A DNA stretch of 64,000 bases from Amycolatopsis arida (lineage in GTDB: Bacteria; Actinomycetota; Actinomycetes; Mycobacteriales; Pseudonocardiaceae): assembly GCF_900115565.1 (NCBI RefSeq), contig NZ_FOWW01000004.1, forward strand, positions 310,001 through 374,000, in the 5' to 3' direction. This document shows positions 15,932 to 24,711 of the stretch, in pieces; the stretch's first letter is position 1, and the number at the start of each line of letters is the position of its first letter. Below the pieces are notes generated by a model. It was given only the letters and a program-made list of their open reading frames with translations. It did not search any database and was not told the DNA's origin. The translations under genes and the position numbers were made by a program.

Positions 15932-16962
15932 GGGGCTTGCTCGCGCCGGCGCTGAAGCTGGCCGTGTTCGCGGTGGTCACGATCCTCCTCACCGGCCTGC
16001 TCGCGGTCACCATCACCGGGGTGAGTCTCGGCCCCGAGCGGACGTACGTGGCCCAGTTCCGCGACGTGCTCGGCCTGAACGAGGGCGACGACGTGCGGAT
16101 GTCCGGGGTGCGGGTGGGCACCGTGCGGGAGATCGAGGCGGTGGACCCGCGCTACGCCGAGGTGCGGTTCAGCATCGAGGACGGCAGGGCCGTCGCCGCG
16201 GACGCCACCGCCGCCGTGCGCTACCGCAACCTGATCGGCCAGCGCTACGTCGCGATCGACTCCGCCGCGCCGGCGCCCGGCGAGGAACTGCCCGACGGCG
16301 GCACGATCCCGGTGGAGCGCACCACGCCGGCGCTGAACCTGACCGAGTTGCTGGGCGGCTTCCGGCCGCTGTTCGCCGCGCTCGACCCGGAGCAGGTGAA
16401 CCGGCTGGCCGAGCACGTCGTGGCGGTGCTGCAGGGCGAGGGCGGCACCATCGACGGGGTGCTCGCGCACACCGCGTCGCTCACCGCGACGCTGGCCGAG
16501 CGGGACGCCGTGGTCGGCAGGGTGATCGACAAACTCAACGCGGTGCTGGACACGGTGAACGCGCGCGACGGCGAGCTCGCCACGTTGCTGGACGAGACCC
16601 AGGCCCTGGTGTCCGGACTGGCCGAGCAGCGCCGGCCGATCGGCGACGCGGTGGCCGCGATGGGTGAGCTGGCGGACGGCACCGGCGACCTGCTCGCGCA
16701 CGCCCGCGCCCCGCTCCGCGAGGGCATCGCCAACCTGGGCGCGCTCAGCGCGAACCTGGCCGACGCCGAGCCGCTCGTCGAGCACTTCCTGCGCACCCTG
16801 CCGGGCAAGGCCGCGACCCTGACCCGGGTGGTGAGCTACGGGAGCTGGCTCAACTTCTACCTCTGCGGGGTCAGCGGCACCGTCGGCGTCCGCGCGCTCG
16901 ACGTCGAGCTGCCGATCCTGCCGCTGCCCGCCACCAGCGCCGCGCCGAGGTGTGGTTCATGA
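15928..16962 (+). CDS. MCE-family protein, B position
   Basis: 344 residues. An N-terminal membrane helix (LKLAVFAVVTILLTGLLAVT) precedes the MCE domain (TYVAQFRDVLGLNEGDDVRM, SGVRVGTVREIE), then coiled helical repeats (LLGGFRPLFAALDPEQVNRL) to a C-terminal YGSWLNFYLCGVSG block typical of MceB and MceC. It is one subunit of the hexameric lipid tunnel. ATG 15928 overlaps the MceA stop by 4 bases, so translation is coupled. Confidence 0.92.
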   Translation: MRGLLAPALKLAVFAVVTILLTGLLAVTITGVSLGPERTYVAQFRDVLGLNEGDDVRMSGVRVGTVREIEAVDPRYAEVRFSIEDGRAVAADATAAVRYRNLIGQRYVAIDSAAPAPGEELPDGGTIPVERTTPALNLTELLGGFRPLFAALDPEQVNRLAEHVVAVLQGEGGTIDGVLAHTASLTATLAERDAVVGRVIDKLNAVLDTVNARDGELATLLDETQALVSGLAEQRRPIGDAVAAMGELADGTGDLLAHARAPLREGIANLGALSANLADAEPLVEHFLRTLPGKAATLTRVVSYGSWLNFYLCGVSGTVGVRALDVELPILPLPATSAAPRCGS

Positions 16963-17993
16963 GGAGGAGCTCGGCCGTGAGATCGTTCCGCGAACGCGAC
17001 CTGACCCTGCTCGGCGTCGTCTCCACCGTCCTGGCCGGCCTGGCCGTGCTCGCCGCGCTCAACTCCGACGAGCTGCCGCTGATCGGCAGCGGCGGCGTCA
17101 CCTACGTCGCCGAGTTCGCCGAGGCCGCCGGGATCGACGACACCGTCGAGGTGCGGGCCACCGGGGTCAAGGTGGGCGAGGTGGAGGAGGTCGCGCTCGC
17201 CGGCGACCGGATCCGCGTCGAGTTCACCGTCGCCGGCGTCCCGGTCGGCGACCGCAGCACGGTGTCCATCGAGATCAAGACGTTGCTCGGGCAGAAGTAC
17301 CTGGCCGTGCACCCGGCCGGCGACCGGCCGCAGGATCCCGGCACGCCGATCCCGCGCGAGCGCACCCGGGTGCCCTACGACCTCGGCACGGTCGGCAACG
17401 ACCTCGCCGCCACCGTCGGGGAGATCGACGCCGACGGGCTCGCCCGCAGCTTCCGGGTCCTCGCCGAGACCTTCGCCGGCAGCCCGCGGCACGTGCGGGA
17501 CGCGCTGGACGGCGTGTCGGCGCTGTCCGAGGCGATCGCCGCCAGGGACGGCGAGCTGGCCCGGCTGCTGCGCAACACCAACCAGGTCTCCGGCGTGCTC
17601 GCCGGCCGGGACGAGCAGGTCACCGCGCTGCTGCGGGACGGCGAGGCGCTGCTGGCGGAGATTCAGCACCGCAAGGACGCCATCGGGCGGTTGCTCGCCG
17701 CCACCGTGCGGCTGGCCGACGAGGTGCGCGGGACGGTCGCGGACAACACCGAGCAGCTCGGCCCGGTGCTGGCCGAGCTGGGCCGGGTGACCGACCTGCT
17801 CCAGCGCAACCAGGACCACCTGGAACGGGGGCTGGCCAACCTCGCGCCGTTCGCCCGGCTGGCCAACAACGCGCTCGGCAACGGGCGCTGGTTCGAGGTC
17901 TACCTGTGCGGGCTGCTGCCGCCGACCGTCGAGGTCGGGGGGCTCACCGTCAACCCCCAGGGCTGCCGGCCACCGTACGGGGGTGGCCAGTGA
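16959..17993 (+). CDS. MCE-family protein, C position
   Basis: 344 residues. The membrane helix is LTLLGVVSTVLAGLAVLAAL, the MCE domain opens TYVAEFAEAAGIDDTVEVRA with TGVKVGEVEEVALAGDRIRV, and SIEIKTLLGQKYLAVHPAGD is the well-conserved MceC strand. Helical repeats lead to GRWFEVYLCGLLPPTVEVGG, which matches MceB/MceC C-termini. ATG 16959 overlaps the MceB stop (ATGA) and replaces an upstream GTG at 16950. The next gene does not overlap: a 70-base gap holding a dispersed repeat follows. Confidence 0.92.
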   Translation: MRRSSAVRSFRERDLTLLGVVSTVLAGLAVLAALNSDELPLIGSGGVTYVAEFAEAAGIDDTVEVRATGVKVGEVEEVALAGDRIRVEFTVAGVPVGDRSTVSIEIKTLLGQKYLAVHPAGDRPQDPGTPIPRERTRVPYDLGTVGNDLAATVGEIDADGLARSFRVLAETFAGSPRHVRDALDGVSALSEAIAARDGELARLLRNTNQVSGVLAGRDEQVTALLRDGEALLAEIQHRKDAIGRLLAATVRLADEVRGTVADNTEQLGPVLAELGRVTDLLQRNQDHLERGLANLAPFARLANNALGNGRWFEVYLCGLLPPTVEVGGLTVNPQGCRPPYGGGQ

Positions 17994-18041
17994 GCGAGCG
18001 TGCGAGCGAACCACTCACCACCGCGGTCCGGCGAGCGCGGA
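17991..18041. repeat. Dispersed GAGCG(N)GCGAGCGAAC repeat, copy 2
   Basis: GAGCGTGCGAGCGAAC starts within 4 bases of the MceC stop and CCGGCGAGCG follows 16 bases later, like the copy at 5473-5522. The insertion separates two genes of an operon whose other MCE junctions all overlap. This suggests the element was gained between formerly overlapping or abutting genes. Confidence 0.55.
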
Positions 18042-18063
18042 CGAGCCCCCGTGAGGTGGCGAC

Positions 18064-19262
18064 GTGAACCCCCGCGCGAACCGGCGGCTCGCGCTGGCCT
18101 GCGTCGCGCTGCTCGTGCTGGCCACCGGGTGGTGGTGGCTGGGCCGGGACCGCGGCGGCACCCCGCTCACCGCGTACTTCACCGCCGCCGTCGGCGTGTA
18201 CCCGGGCTCGGACGTCCGGGTGCTCGGCCTGAAGGTGGGCCGGATCGACGGCGTCGTGCCCGAGGGGGACCGGGTGCGGGTGGACATGACCGTCGACCCG
18301 GGCGTGCCGGTGCCGGCCGAGGCCGGCGCGGTGATCGTGGCGCCCACCCTGGTCAGCGACCGGTACGTGCAGCTCACCCCGGTGTACACCGGCGGCCCCA
18401 CGCTGGCGCCCGGCACGGTGCTCGGCCGGGACCGCACCGCCGCGCCGGTCGAGCTCGACGACCTGGCCCGCGACCTCGACGAGCTGCTCACCGCGCTCGG
18501 CCCGGACGGGGCCAACGCCGACGGCGCGCTGGCCGGCGCGCTGGACACCGGCGCGGCGGTGCTCGACGGCACCGGCGCCCGGTTCGGCGAGACGGTGCGG
18601 CGGCTGGGCGCCGCGGCGGCCACCCTCGAGGGGGCCAAGGACGACCTGTTCGGCAACGTCGACGGGCTGGCCGGGTTCGCCCGCACCCTCGCCGAGAGCG
18701 ACGCGCGGCTGCGCGCGGTGTCCGACCGGCTGGTCGACGTCACCGGGTTCCTCGCCGACGAGCGGGCGGCCTTCGCCGTGGCGACCTCGGCCATCGGCAC
18801 CGCGCTGGCCGAGGTGCACGACTTCATCGGCACCCACCGCGGCGCGCTGCAGTCCAACGTGGACAAGCTGACCGGGATCACCCAGGCGCTGGTGGACCAG
18901 CGGGCCGCGCTGGCCGAGGTGCTCGACGTGGCGCCACTGCTGGCCAGCAACGCGATCAACACCTACGACCCCGCCTCCGGCACGCTGCAGGTGCGGGCGA
19001 ACGTCAACGAGCTCACCAGCCCGCCGATCCTGATGGTGTGCAGCTGCTCCGCCAGGCCGCGCCCGGTCCGGCGGGGGACACCGCGGTGCCGGCGGTGCTG
19101 TTCGACACCTGCGCGCGGCTCGCCGGGGTACTCGACGGCACCCTGCCACTGCCCTCGGTGGCCGAGACGCTCGCCGCCATCCAGGCCGGCACCCTGCCAC
19201 CGTTGCCGCTGCCGCTGGTGGACGCCCTCCGCCTCGGCCCGCCGGGGGGAGGTGGCTGGTGA
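18064..19262 (+). pseudogene. MCE-family protein, D position, with apparent one-base frameshift
   Basis: From GTG 18064 the frame encodes a normal MceD: helix ALACVALLVLATGWWWLGRD, MCE domain (VGVYPGSDVRVLGLKVGRID), helical repeats, and DPASGTLQVRANVNELTSPP. At about 19036-19043 it goes off frame (PPILMVC-SCSARPRP). In the frame one base over, the sequence continues naturally as QLLRQAAPGPAGDTAVPAVL, FDTCARLAGVLDGTLPLPSV, to TGA 19260-19262. That stop overlaps the MceE GTG. The span of 1199 bases is one short of a whole number of codons, so a single C is probably missing. It could be a real mutation or a sequencing error. Without repair the frame reads through to 21687. Confidence 0.8.
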
Positions 19263-20452
19263 CCCGCCGCGCGCTGCCCGCCTGCCTCGTGGCGGTCCTG
19301 CTGGTCGTCACCGGCTGCTCGGGCCGGTTCTCCGGGATGGCCGACCTTCCGCTGCCCGGTGGGGCCGACGTCGGACCCGACCCCTACCGGGTCACCGTGC
19401 TGTTCACCGACGTTGCCGACCTGGTGCCGCAGGCGGCGGTGAAGGTCAACGACGTGCCGGTGGGCCGGGTGGAGGGGATCGCGCTGCGCGCGGACAACCG
19501 CACGGCCGAGGTGCGGGTGCTGCTCGCCCGGTCGGTGGTGCTGCCCGCCAACGCCACCGGGCGACTACGGCAGTCCAGCCTTCTCGGCGAGAAGTACGTC
19601 GACCTCTCGCCGCCGGCTGCCGAGCCGCCGGCCGGCACCCTCGCCGACGGGGCGGTGATCGGCGTGGACCGCACCACCCGCGGCACCGAGGTCGAGGAGG
19701 TGCTCGGCGCGGTGTCCCTGGTGCTCTCCGGTGGCGGGTTGACCCAGCTCCGCTCGATCGCCACCGAGCTCGACGCCGCGCTGTCCGGCAACACCGAGCA
19801 CATCCGCTCGCTGCTGTCCAATGTGGAAACGCTGGCCGCCGCGCTGGACGCCCGGCGCGGCGACATCGTCCGCGCACTGGACGGCGTGGAGCGGCTCACC
19901 GGCACGCTTGCCGCGCAGCGGGACACGATCGCCGGCGCGTTGGACGGGCTGGGGCCGGGCATGCGGGTGCTCACCGAGCAGCGGGACCAGCTGGTCGCCC
20001 TGCTGGCGGCGATGGACCGGCTGTCCGACGTCACCGTCGACACCCTCGACCGCGGCCGCGCCGAGCTGCTCGCCGACCTGCGCGCGCTGGTGCCGATCCT
20101 GGGCCGGCTCGCCGACGCCGGCAGCGCCCTGCCCGAGTCGTTGGAGCTGCTGCTCACCTTCCCGTTCCCGGACGAGGGCCTCGACGTCATCAAGGGCGAC
20201 TACGCCAACGCGCGCATCAAGGCCGACCTGCGGCTGGACGAGCTGCTGCGCAACCTCGACTCGCCGTACCCGATCATCCAGCCGCCCGGGGGCTCGCCCA
20301 CCCCGAACCCCGGTGGGACGGTCCCCGCGCCCGGCCCGCCGCTGCCGCTGCCCCCGGTGGGCCCGGCGCCACCCGCCGGGCCGGGGCCGCTGGACGGGCC
20401 GCTCGGCGGCCTCGTCGATGGTCTCCTCGGTGGCCTGACGGGAGGTGCGTGA
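19259..20452 (+). CDS. MCE-family lipoprotein, E position
   Basis: 397 residues. Signal peptide and lipobox ALPACLVAVLLVVTGCSGRF place a lipidated cysteine at about residue 20, characteristic of MceE (LprK-like) subunits. The MCE domain follows (YRVTVLFTDVADLVPQAAVK, VNDVPVGRVEGIALRADNRT), then helical repeats and a Pro-rich C-terminus. The lipid anchor probably holds the tunnel complex at the outer face of the cell membrane. GTG 19259 overlaps the natural MceD stop (GTGA), which supports that stop as original. Confidence 0.92.
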   Translation: MTRRALPACLVAVLLVVTGCSGRFSGMADLPLPGGADVGPDPYRVTVLFTDVADLVPQAAVKVNDVPVGRVEGIALRADNRTAEVRVLLARSVVLPANATGRLRQSSLLGEKYVDLSPPAAEPPAGTLADGAVIGVDRTTRGTEVEEVLGAVSLVLSGGGLTQLRSIATELDAALSGNTEHIRSLLSNVETLAAALDARRGDIVRALDGVERLTGTLAAQRDTIAGALDGLGPGMRVLTEQRDQLVALLAAMDRLSDVTVDTLDRGRAELLADLRALVPILGRLADAGSALPESLELLLTFPFPDEGLDVIKGDYANARIKADLRLDELLRNLDSPYPIIQPPGGSPTPNPGGTVPAPGPPLPLPPVGPAPPAGPGPLDGPLGGLVDGLLGGLTGGA

Positions 20453-21687
20453 TGCCGCGCCGGAGCGTCCGCCTGCGGATCATGGCGTTCTTCGTGATCG
20501 CGGTGGTGAGCGTCGGCTACGCCGGGTGGCGCTACGCCGGGCTGGACCGGCTGTTCGGCCACCGGGGGTACCTGGTGACCGTCGAGCTGGCCAGGGGTGG
20601 CGGCGTGTTCCCCGGCGCCGACGTCACCTACCGGGGGGTGAGCGTCGGCAGGGTGGCCGAGCTGCGGCTCACCGGCACCGCGGTGGAGGCCGTGCTGGAC
20701 ATCGAGCCCGGCGCGCCGCCAGTGCCGGCGGCCACCCGCGTCGTGGTGGCCAACCGCTCGGCCATCGGTGAGCAGTACGTCGACCTGCGCCCGGACCGCG
20801 CGGGGGAGCCCTACCTCGCCGACGGGGCGCGCATCCCGCTGTCGGCCACCACGCTGCCGCTGCCACCGGACCGGCTGCTGTCCGGCGCGCGGGCGCTGCT
20901 CGGCGGGGTGTCCACCGAGTCGCTGCGCACCGTGGTGGACGAGCTGCACGCCGGCCTCGCCGGCACCGGGGACGATCTGCAGCGCATTCTGGACACCACC
21001 GCCGAGTTCCTGCCGGCGGCGATCGACGCGCTGCCGCGGACCCGGCAGCTGCTGGCCGACGGCCGGACGGTGCTCGGCACCCAGCGCGACCTGACCGGGC
21101 CGATCACCGAGTTCGGCGGCGACCTGCGGGCGCTGGCCGCGCAGCTACGCGCCTCCGACCCCGACCTGCGCCGGCTCGTCGACGTCACACCACCGCTGGC
21201 CCGGCAGGTCGGCGACGTGCTCGCCCGGTCCGGCTCGGACCTGTCGGTGGTGCTGGCGAACCTGCTCACCACGGCGACCGTGTTCGCGGTCCGGGTCGAC
21301 GCGTTGGAGCAGGCCAACGTGCTCTACCCGTACCTCCCGGTGATCGGCAACGCGCTGTTCCCCGGGGACGGCACCGCGCACATGGGCCTGGTGCTCAACG
21401 TCTTCCACCCGTTCTCCTGCACGAAGGGCTACGAGGGCACCGCGCGACGACCCGGCGGGGACCTCACCGACGCGCCGCCCAACCCGCGGGCAAACTGCGC
21501 CGAGCCACCCGGCAGCCCGACGAGCGTGCGCGGCTCGCAGAACGCGCCCTACCCCGGGGTGCCGCCCGCGGTGCCGGCCCCGACCGAAACAGGCGCCGCG
21601 CCAGCGGGGGAGCCTACGCCAGGGCTGCTCGGCCGGTCGGGGGTGACGTTCAGCGGCTGGCGACCGCTGCTGGGCCTGCCCGGCTGA
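20452..21687 (+). CDS. MCE-family protein, F position
   Basis: 411 residues. N-terminal helix RIMAFFVIAVVSVGYAGWRY; MCE domain YLVTVELARGGGVFPGADVT with YRGVSVGRVAELRLTGTAVE; later NLLTTATVFAVRVDALEQAN and YPYLPVIGNALFPGDGTAHM, the conserved MceF end. A Pro-rich tail of about 60 residues follows. ATG 20452 shares one base with the MceE stop (TGATG), and GGAGG is 7 bases upstream. It is in the same frame as the start of mceD, so the frameshifted mceD frame runs into it. It closes the transport operon. Confidence 0.92.
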   Translation: MPRRSVRLRIMAFFVIAVVSVGYAGWRYAGLDRLFGHRGYLVTVELARGGGVFPGADVTYRGVSVGRVAELRLTGTAVEAVLDIEPGAPPVPAATRVVVANRSAIGEQYVDLRPDRAGEPYLADGARIPLSATTLPLPPDRLLSGARALLGGVSTESLRTVVDELHAGLAGTGDDLQRILDTTAEFLPAAIDALPRTRQLLADGRTVLGTQRDLTGPITEFGGDLRALAAQLRASDPDLRRLVDVTPPLARQVGDVLARSGSDLSVVLANLLTTATVFAVRVDALEQANVLYPYLPVIGNALFPGDGTAHMGLVLNVFHPFSCTKGYEGTARRPGGDLTDAPPNPRANCAEPPGSPTSVRGSQNAPYPGVPPAVPAPTETGAAPAGEPTPGLLGRSGVTFSGWRPLLGLPG

Positions 21688-21741
21688 TGCGGGTGGGCGG
21701 CCGTGCCGCGGTGGCACACGGCGAGGCATAAGGTGAACGGC

Positions 21742-22437
21742 ATGTCTGTGGCCCGAACCGGAGTCAGCGGGGAGCGTCGCGGCCAGTCCCGCCGCGCGGG
21801 CCGGAGCGGTCGCACGGGTCGCACCCAGGAGGAACGCAGTGCCGCCATGCGGCAGCGGCTGCTCGACGCGACCATCGACTGTCTCGTGGAGTACGGCTAC
21901 GCGGGCACCACGACGACCAAGGTGGCCGACCGGGCCGGGGTCACCCGCGGTGCGCAGGTCCACCACTTCCCGACCAAGTCGGACCTGGTGGTCTCGGCGA
22001 TCCGCTACCTCGCCGCGAAGCGGACCGAGCTGGCCTTCGGTGAGCTGGACCGGCTGCGCGAGTCGGCCGACCCGATCGGCGACGCGCTCGACCTGCTGTG
22101 GGAGATCCACCAGGGGCCGGTGTTCTCGGCCACGGTCGAGCTGTGGGTGGCCGCCCGCACGGACCCCGAGCTGCGCCGGCACATGTCGGTGGCCGAGCCG
22201 GTGGCGACCAGCAGCCTCGTCGAGTTCGGCAAGGCGCTGCTGCCGGACTACGCCGAGCACCCGGAGTTCCTGCACGCCGTCTACACCGCGATGGACGTGG
22301 TGCGCGGCATCCTGATCGCCAGCTGGGCCACCCGGGACCGCCGGGAGCTGGACGCCCGCTGGGCCCGGGCCCGCCGGCACCTGCGCCTGCTGATCGACGG
22401 CCTCATGGCCGGCCACGTGCACCCGGCCGACGCCTGA
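21742..22437 (+). CDS. TetR-family regulator following the mce operon
   Basis: 231 residues. A basic, disordered N-terminus (SRRAGRSGRTGRTQEER) precedes a TetR HTH: TIDCLVEYGYAGTTTTKVAD, then RAGVTRGAQVHHFPTKSDLV. The ligand domain is helical with ELWVAARTDPELRRHM, a pattern of TetR_C_6-type members. It lies 54 bases after the mce operon on the same strand and may control it (inference from position). TAAGGT at 21729-21734 is 7 bases before ATG, so the transcript may be leaderless, although AAGGTGAA can also act as a ribosome site. Confidence 0.88.
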   Translation: MSVARTGVSGERRGQSRRAGRSGRTGRTQEERSAAMRQRLLDATIDCLVEYGYAGTTTTKVADRAGVTRGAQVHHFPTKSDLVVSAIRYLAAKRTELAFGELDRLRESADPIGDALDLLWEIHQGPVFSATVELWVAARTDPELRRHMSVAEPVATSSLVEFGKALLPDYAEHPEFLHAVYTAMDVVRGILIASWATRDRRELDARWARARRHLRLLIDGLMAGHVHPADA

Positions 22438-22586
22438 TCGCCGCGACTCGATCACCCAGGTCGCGCACGTCGGTTGACATCGGGTGAGCGCCGGTGCTCA
22501 TCCGGGTGAGGGTTCACCCACCCGGCGCCATACGATGCCCGCGACAGCTGTCAGAGTGTGGCGCGACCGGGCCGGGAGGCGAGGCG

Positions 22587-24158
22587 GTGGGCTCACCAGC
22601 ACGCGAGGACACCACGGCGGTCGACGGCGCGACGCGCGAGGGTGCGGCGGAGGGCCCGGAACGTTCGGACCACCACCCGCCGGCGCCGGTCGCGTGGTGG
22701 CCGGTCGGCGGGATCGCCGCGGCGGTGGGAGTCGTGCTGCTGGCCACCGCCGGCCGGATCGGCTACTTCGGCGACGAGCTGTACTTCCTGGCCGCGGGGC
22801 GGTACCACCTGGAGTGGGGCTACGCCGACCAGCCCTGGCTGCTGCCGCTGCTGGCCCGCGCCATGGACACGCTGTTCCCCGGCTCGGTGGTCGGGCTGCG
22901 GCTGCCCGCGCTGCTGGTCACCGTCGCCGGCGTGGTGGTCACCGCGCTGATCGCCCGCGAGCTCGGCGGTGGCCGGCACGCGCAGACCCTGGCCGCCGGC
23001 GCCTACGCGATCTGCCCGCAGCTGCTGGTCTCCGGCCACCTGCTGGCCACCTCCACCATCGACCCGTTCCTGTGGACGGTCACCACCTGGCTGGTGGTCC
23101 GCTGGGTGCGGGTGCGCGGCCAGCGCGGCGCCGACCGCCTGCTGCTGCTCGCCGGCTGCGTCACCGCGGTGGCGATGCAGGGCAAGTTCCTCATCGTGTT
23201 CCTCTGGCTCGCGCTGGCCGCCGTGGTGCTGGTCACCGGCCCGCGCGAGTTGCTGCGCCGCCCCGCGCTGTGGGCCGGCGGCGCGATCGCCGTGCTCGCC
23301 ACCGTGCCGACCCTGCTGTGGCAGGCCCGCAACGGCTGGCCGTACCTGGAGATGCAGGAGGTGGTGGCCGAGCAGGTCCACCGCATCCTCGGCGGGCCGC
23401 TGCTGTTCGTGCCGATCGCCCTGGTGGCCGCCGGCCCGCTGGTGGGCGCGTTCCTGGCGGTGCACGGCCTGTGGCAGCTGCTGCGCGCCCCGGAGCTGGC
23501 CGCCTACCGCTTCCTCGGCTGGACCGCGCTGGCGGTCACCGCGCTCTTCGTGGTCACCGTCGGCCGCTACTACTACGTCGCCGGGCTGTACGGGCTGCTG
23601 TTCGCCGCGTCCGCGGTGCGCCTCGAACGGCACCGGCCGGCCCGGTGGTGGCGGTGGGTGCCCACCTGGCCGGTGTACGCCCTGTCGGCGGTGGTCGTGA
23701 TCGGCGTCGGGCTGCCCGTCCGTCCGGTGTCGACGGTCACCACCACCGACTTCGTCGCCAGCGGCAGCCTCGGCTGGCCCGAGCTGGCCGACACCGTGGC
23801 CGCCGCGCACCGCGCGCTGCCGCCCGGCGAACGGGACCGGGCCGTGGTGTTCACCGAGACCTACTGGCAGGCCGGCGCGCTGGAGGTCTACGGTCCCGAG
23901 CGCGGGCTGCCGCCGGTGTTCAGTCCCGAGCGCGGCTACTGGTTCACCGGGCGCCCGCCGGAGGGCAGCGACCCGCTGCTCGTGGTCGGCATGGACCCCG
24001 GGTACCTGCGCGGGTTCTGTGCCGGCGTGCGCGAGGTCGAGCGGGTGCGGCTGGCCGCCGTGCCCGAGGAGAACGTGAACCAGGGCGTGCCGGTGTGGCT
24101 GTGCTCGGGGCCGCGCGCGCCGTGGGACCGGTTGTGGCCCGAGCTGCGCCGGATGTGA
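22587..24158 (+). CDS. GT-C-fold membrane glycosyltransferase (ArnT/PMT-like, family 39)
   Basis: 523 residues with a dozen or so hydrophobic segments. RIGYFGDELYFLAAGRYHLE has the conserved D-E in the first extracytoplasmic loop, the catalytic acidic motif of ArnT/PMT-like GT-C enzymes, and YADQPWLLPLLARAMD is the usual next element. The soluble C-terminal part (VVFTETYWQAGALEVYGPER) is periplasmic-type. Such enzymes transfer a sugar from a polyprenyl-phosphate carrier to lipids, wall polymers or proteins outside the membrane. GTG 22587 has GGGAGG 7 bases upstream; longer in-frame starts give a poor N-terminus. Donor and acceptor are unknown. Confidence 0.88.
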   Translation: MGSPAREDTTAVDGATREGAAEGPERSDHHPPAPVAWWPVGGIAAAVGVVLLATAGRIGYFGDELYFLAAGRYHLEWGYADQPWLLPLLARAMDTLFPGSVVGLRLPALLVTVAGVVVTALIARELGGGRHAQTLAAGAYAICPQLLVSGHLLATSTIDPFLWTVTTWLVVRWVRVRGQRGADRLLLLAGCVTAVAMQGKFLIVFLWLALAAVVLVTGPRELLRRPALWAGGAIAVLATVPTLLWQARNGWPYLEMQEVVAEQVHRILGGPLLFVPIALVAAGPLVGAFLAVHGLWQLLRAPELAAYRFLGWTALAVTALFVVTVGRYYYVAGLYGLLFAASAVRLERHRPARWWRWVPTWPVYALSAVVVIGVGLPVRPVSTVTTTDFVASGSLGWPELADTVAAAHRALPPGERDRAVVFTETYWQAGALEVYGPERGLPPVFSPERGYWFTGRPPEGSDPLLVVGMDPGYLRGFCAGVREVERVRLAAVPEENVNQGVPVWLCSGPRAPWDRLWPELRRM

Positions 24159-24207
24159 CGCCGAGGCCGAAGCTCCACAGTAGACAGTTCGAGGACAAGG
24201 GGGACAG

Positions 24208-24711
24208 GTGACCGGATCCGGTACGACGCTGCGGCTGCGCCCGCCGCGTCACCAGGTGGACCGCAGGGCGATCGGCTGGTGGCTGGTGCAGACGTCGGTG
24301 ACCGTGGCCGTGCCCGTCGTGGTGCTGGTCGTGCTGGGGCTCGCGCTGCCCGGCGCGCGGTTCTGGCTGCTGGCGCCGGCCGTCGTGCTCGCCGTGGTGG
24401 GCCTGCCGCTGGCGGCGCTGCTGCCGTTCTGGTGGTACCGGGTGCACCGCTGGGAGGTGACCGACAGCGCCGTCTACACCCGCACCGGCTTCTTCTGGCA
24501 GGAGTGGCGGGTGGCCCCGATGTCCCGGATCCAGACGGTGGACACCCAGCGCGGCCCGCTCGAGCAGCTCTTCGGGCTGGCCACGGTCACCGTCACCACC
24601 GCGTCGGCCAAGGGCGCGGTGACGATTCCCGGCCTCGACCACCAGGTGGCCGCCGACCTCGCCGAGCAGCTCACCGCGACCACCCAGGCCACCCCCGGGG
24701 ACGCGACATGA
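24208..24711 (+). CDS. Bacterial PH-domain (DUF304) membrane protein, small subunit
   Basis: 167 residues. Two hydrophobic segments (TVAVPVVVLVVLGLALPGAR; FWLLAPAVVLAVVGLPLAAL) precede a bPH2 domain: WYRVHRWEVTDSAVYTRTGF, then EWRVAPMSRIQTVDTQRGPL and EQLFGLATVTVTTASAKG. This is the YdbS-like half of a two-gene module. The function of the family is not settled; some Bacillus members affect antimicrobial tolerance. GTG 24208 follows GGGGGACAG. The stop overlaps the ATG of the larger partner (ATGA). Confidence 0.88.
   Translation: MTGSGTTLRLRPPRHQVDRRAIGWWLVQTSVTVAVPVVVLVVLGLALPGARFWLLAPAVVLAVVGLPLAALLPFWWYRVHRWEVTDSAVYTRTGFFWQEWRVAPMSRIQTVDTQRGPLEQLFGLATVTVTTASAKGAVTIPGLDHQVAADLAEQLTATTQATPGDAT

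Noticed and set aside
18064-21687. A single 1207-residue MCE fusion protein
   Set aside because: The central part (about 19045-20451) is an out-of-frame reading of the real MceD end and of MceE, whose start, lipobox and overlaps are intact. The fusion results from the one-base deletion.
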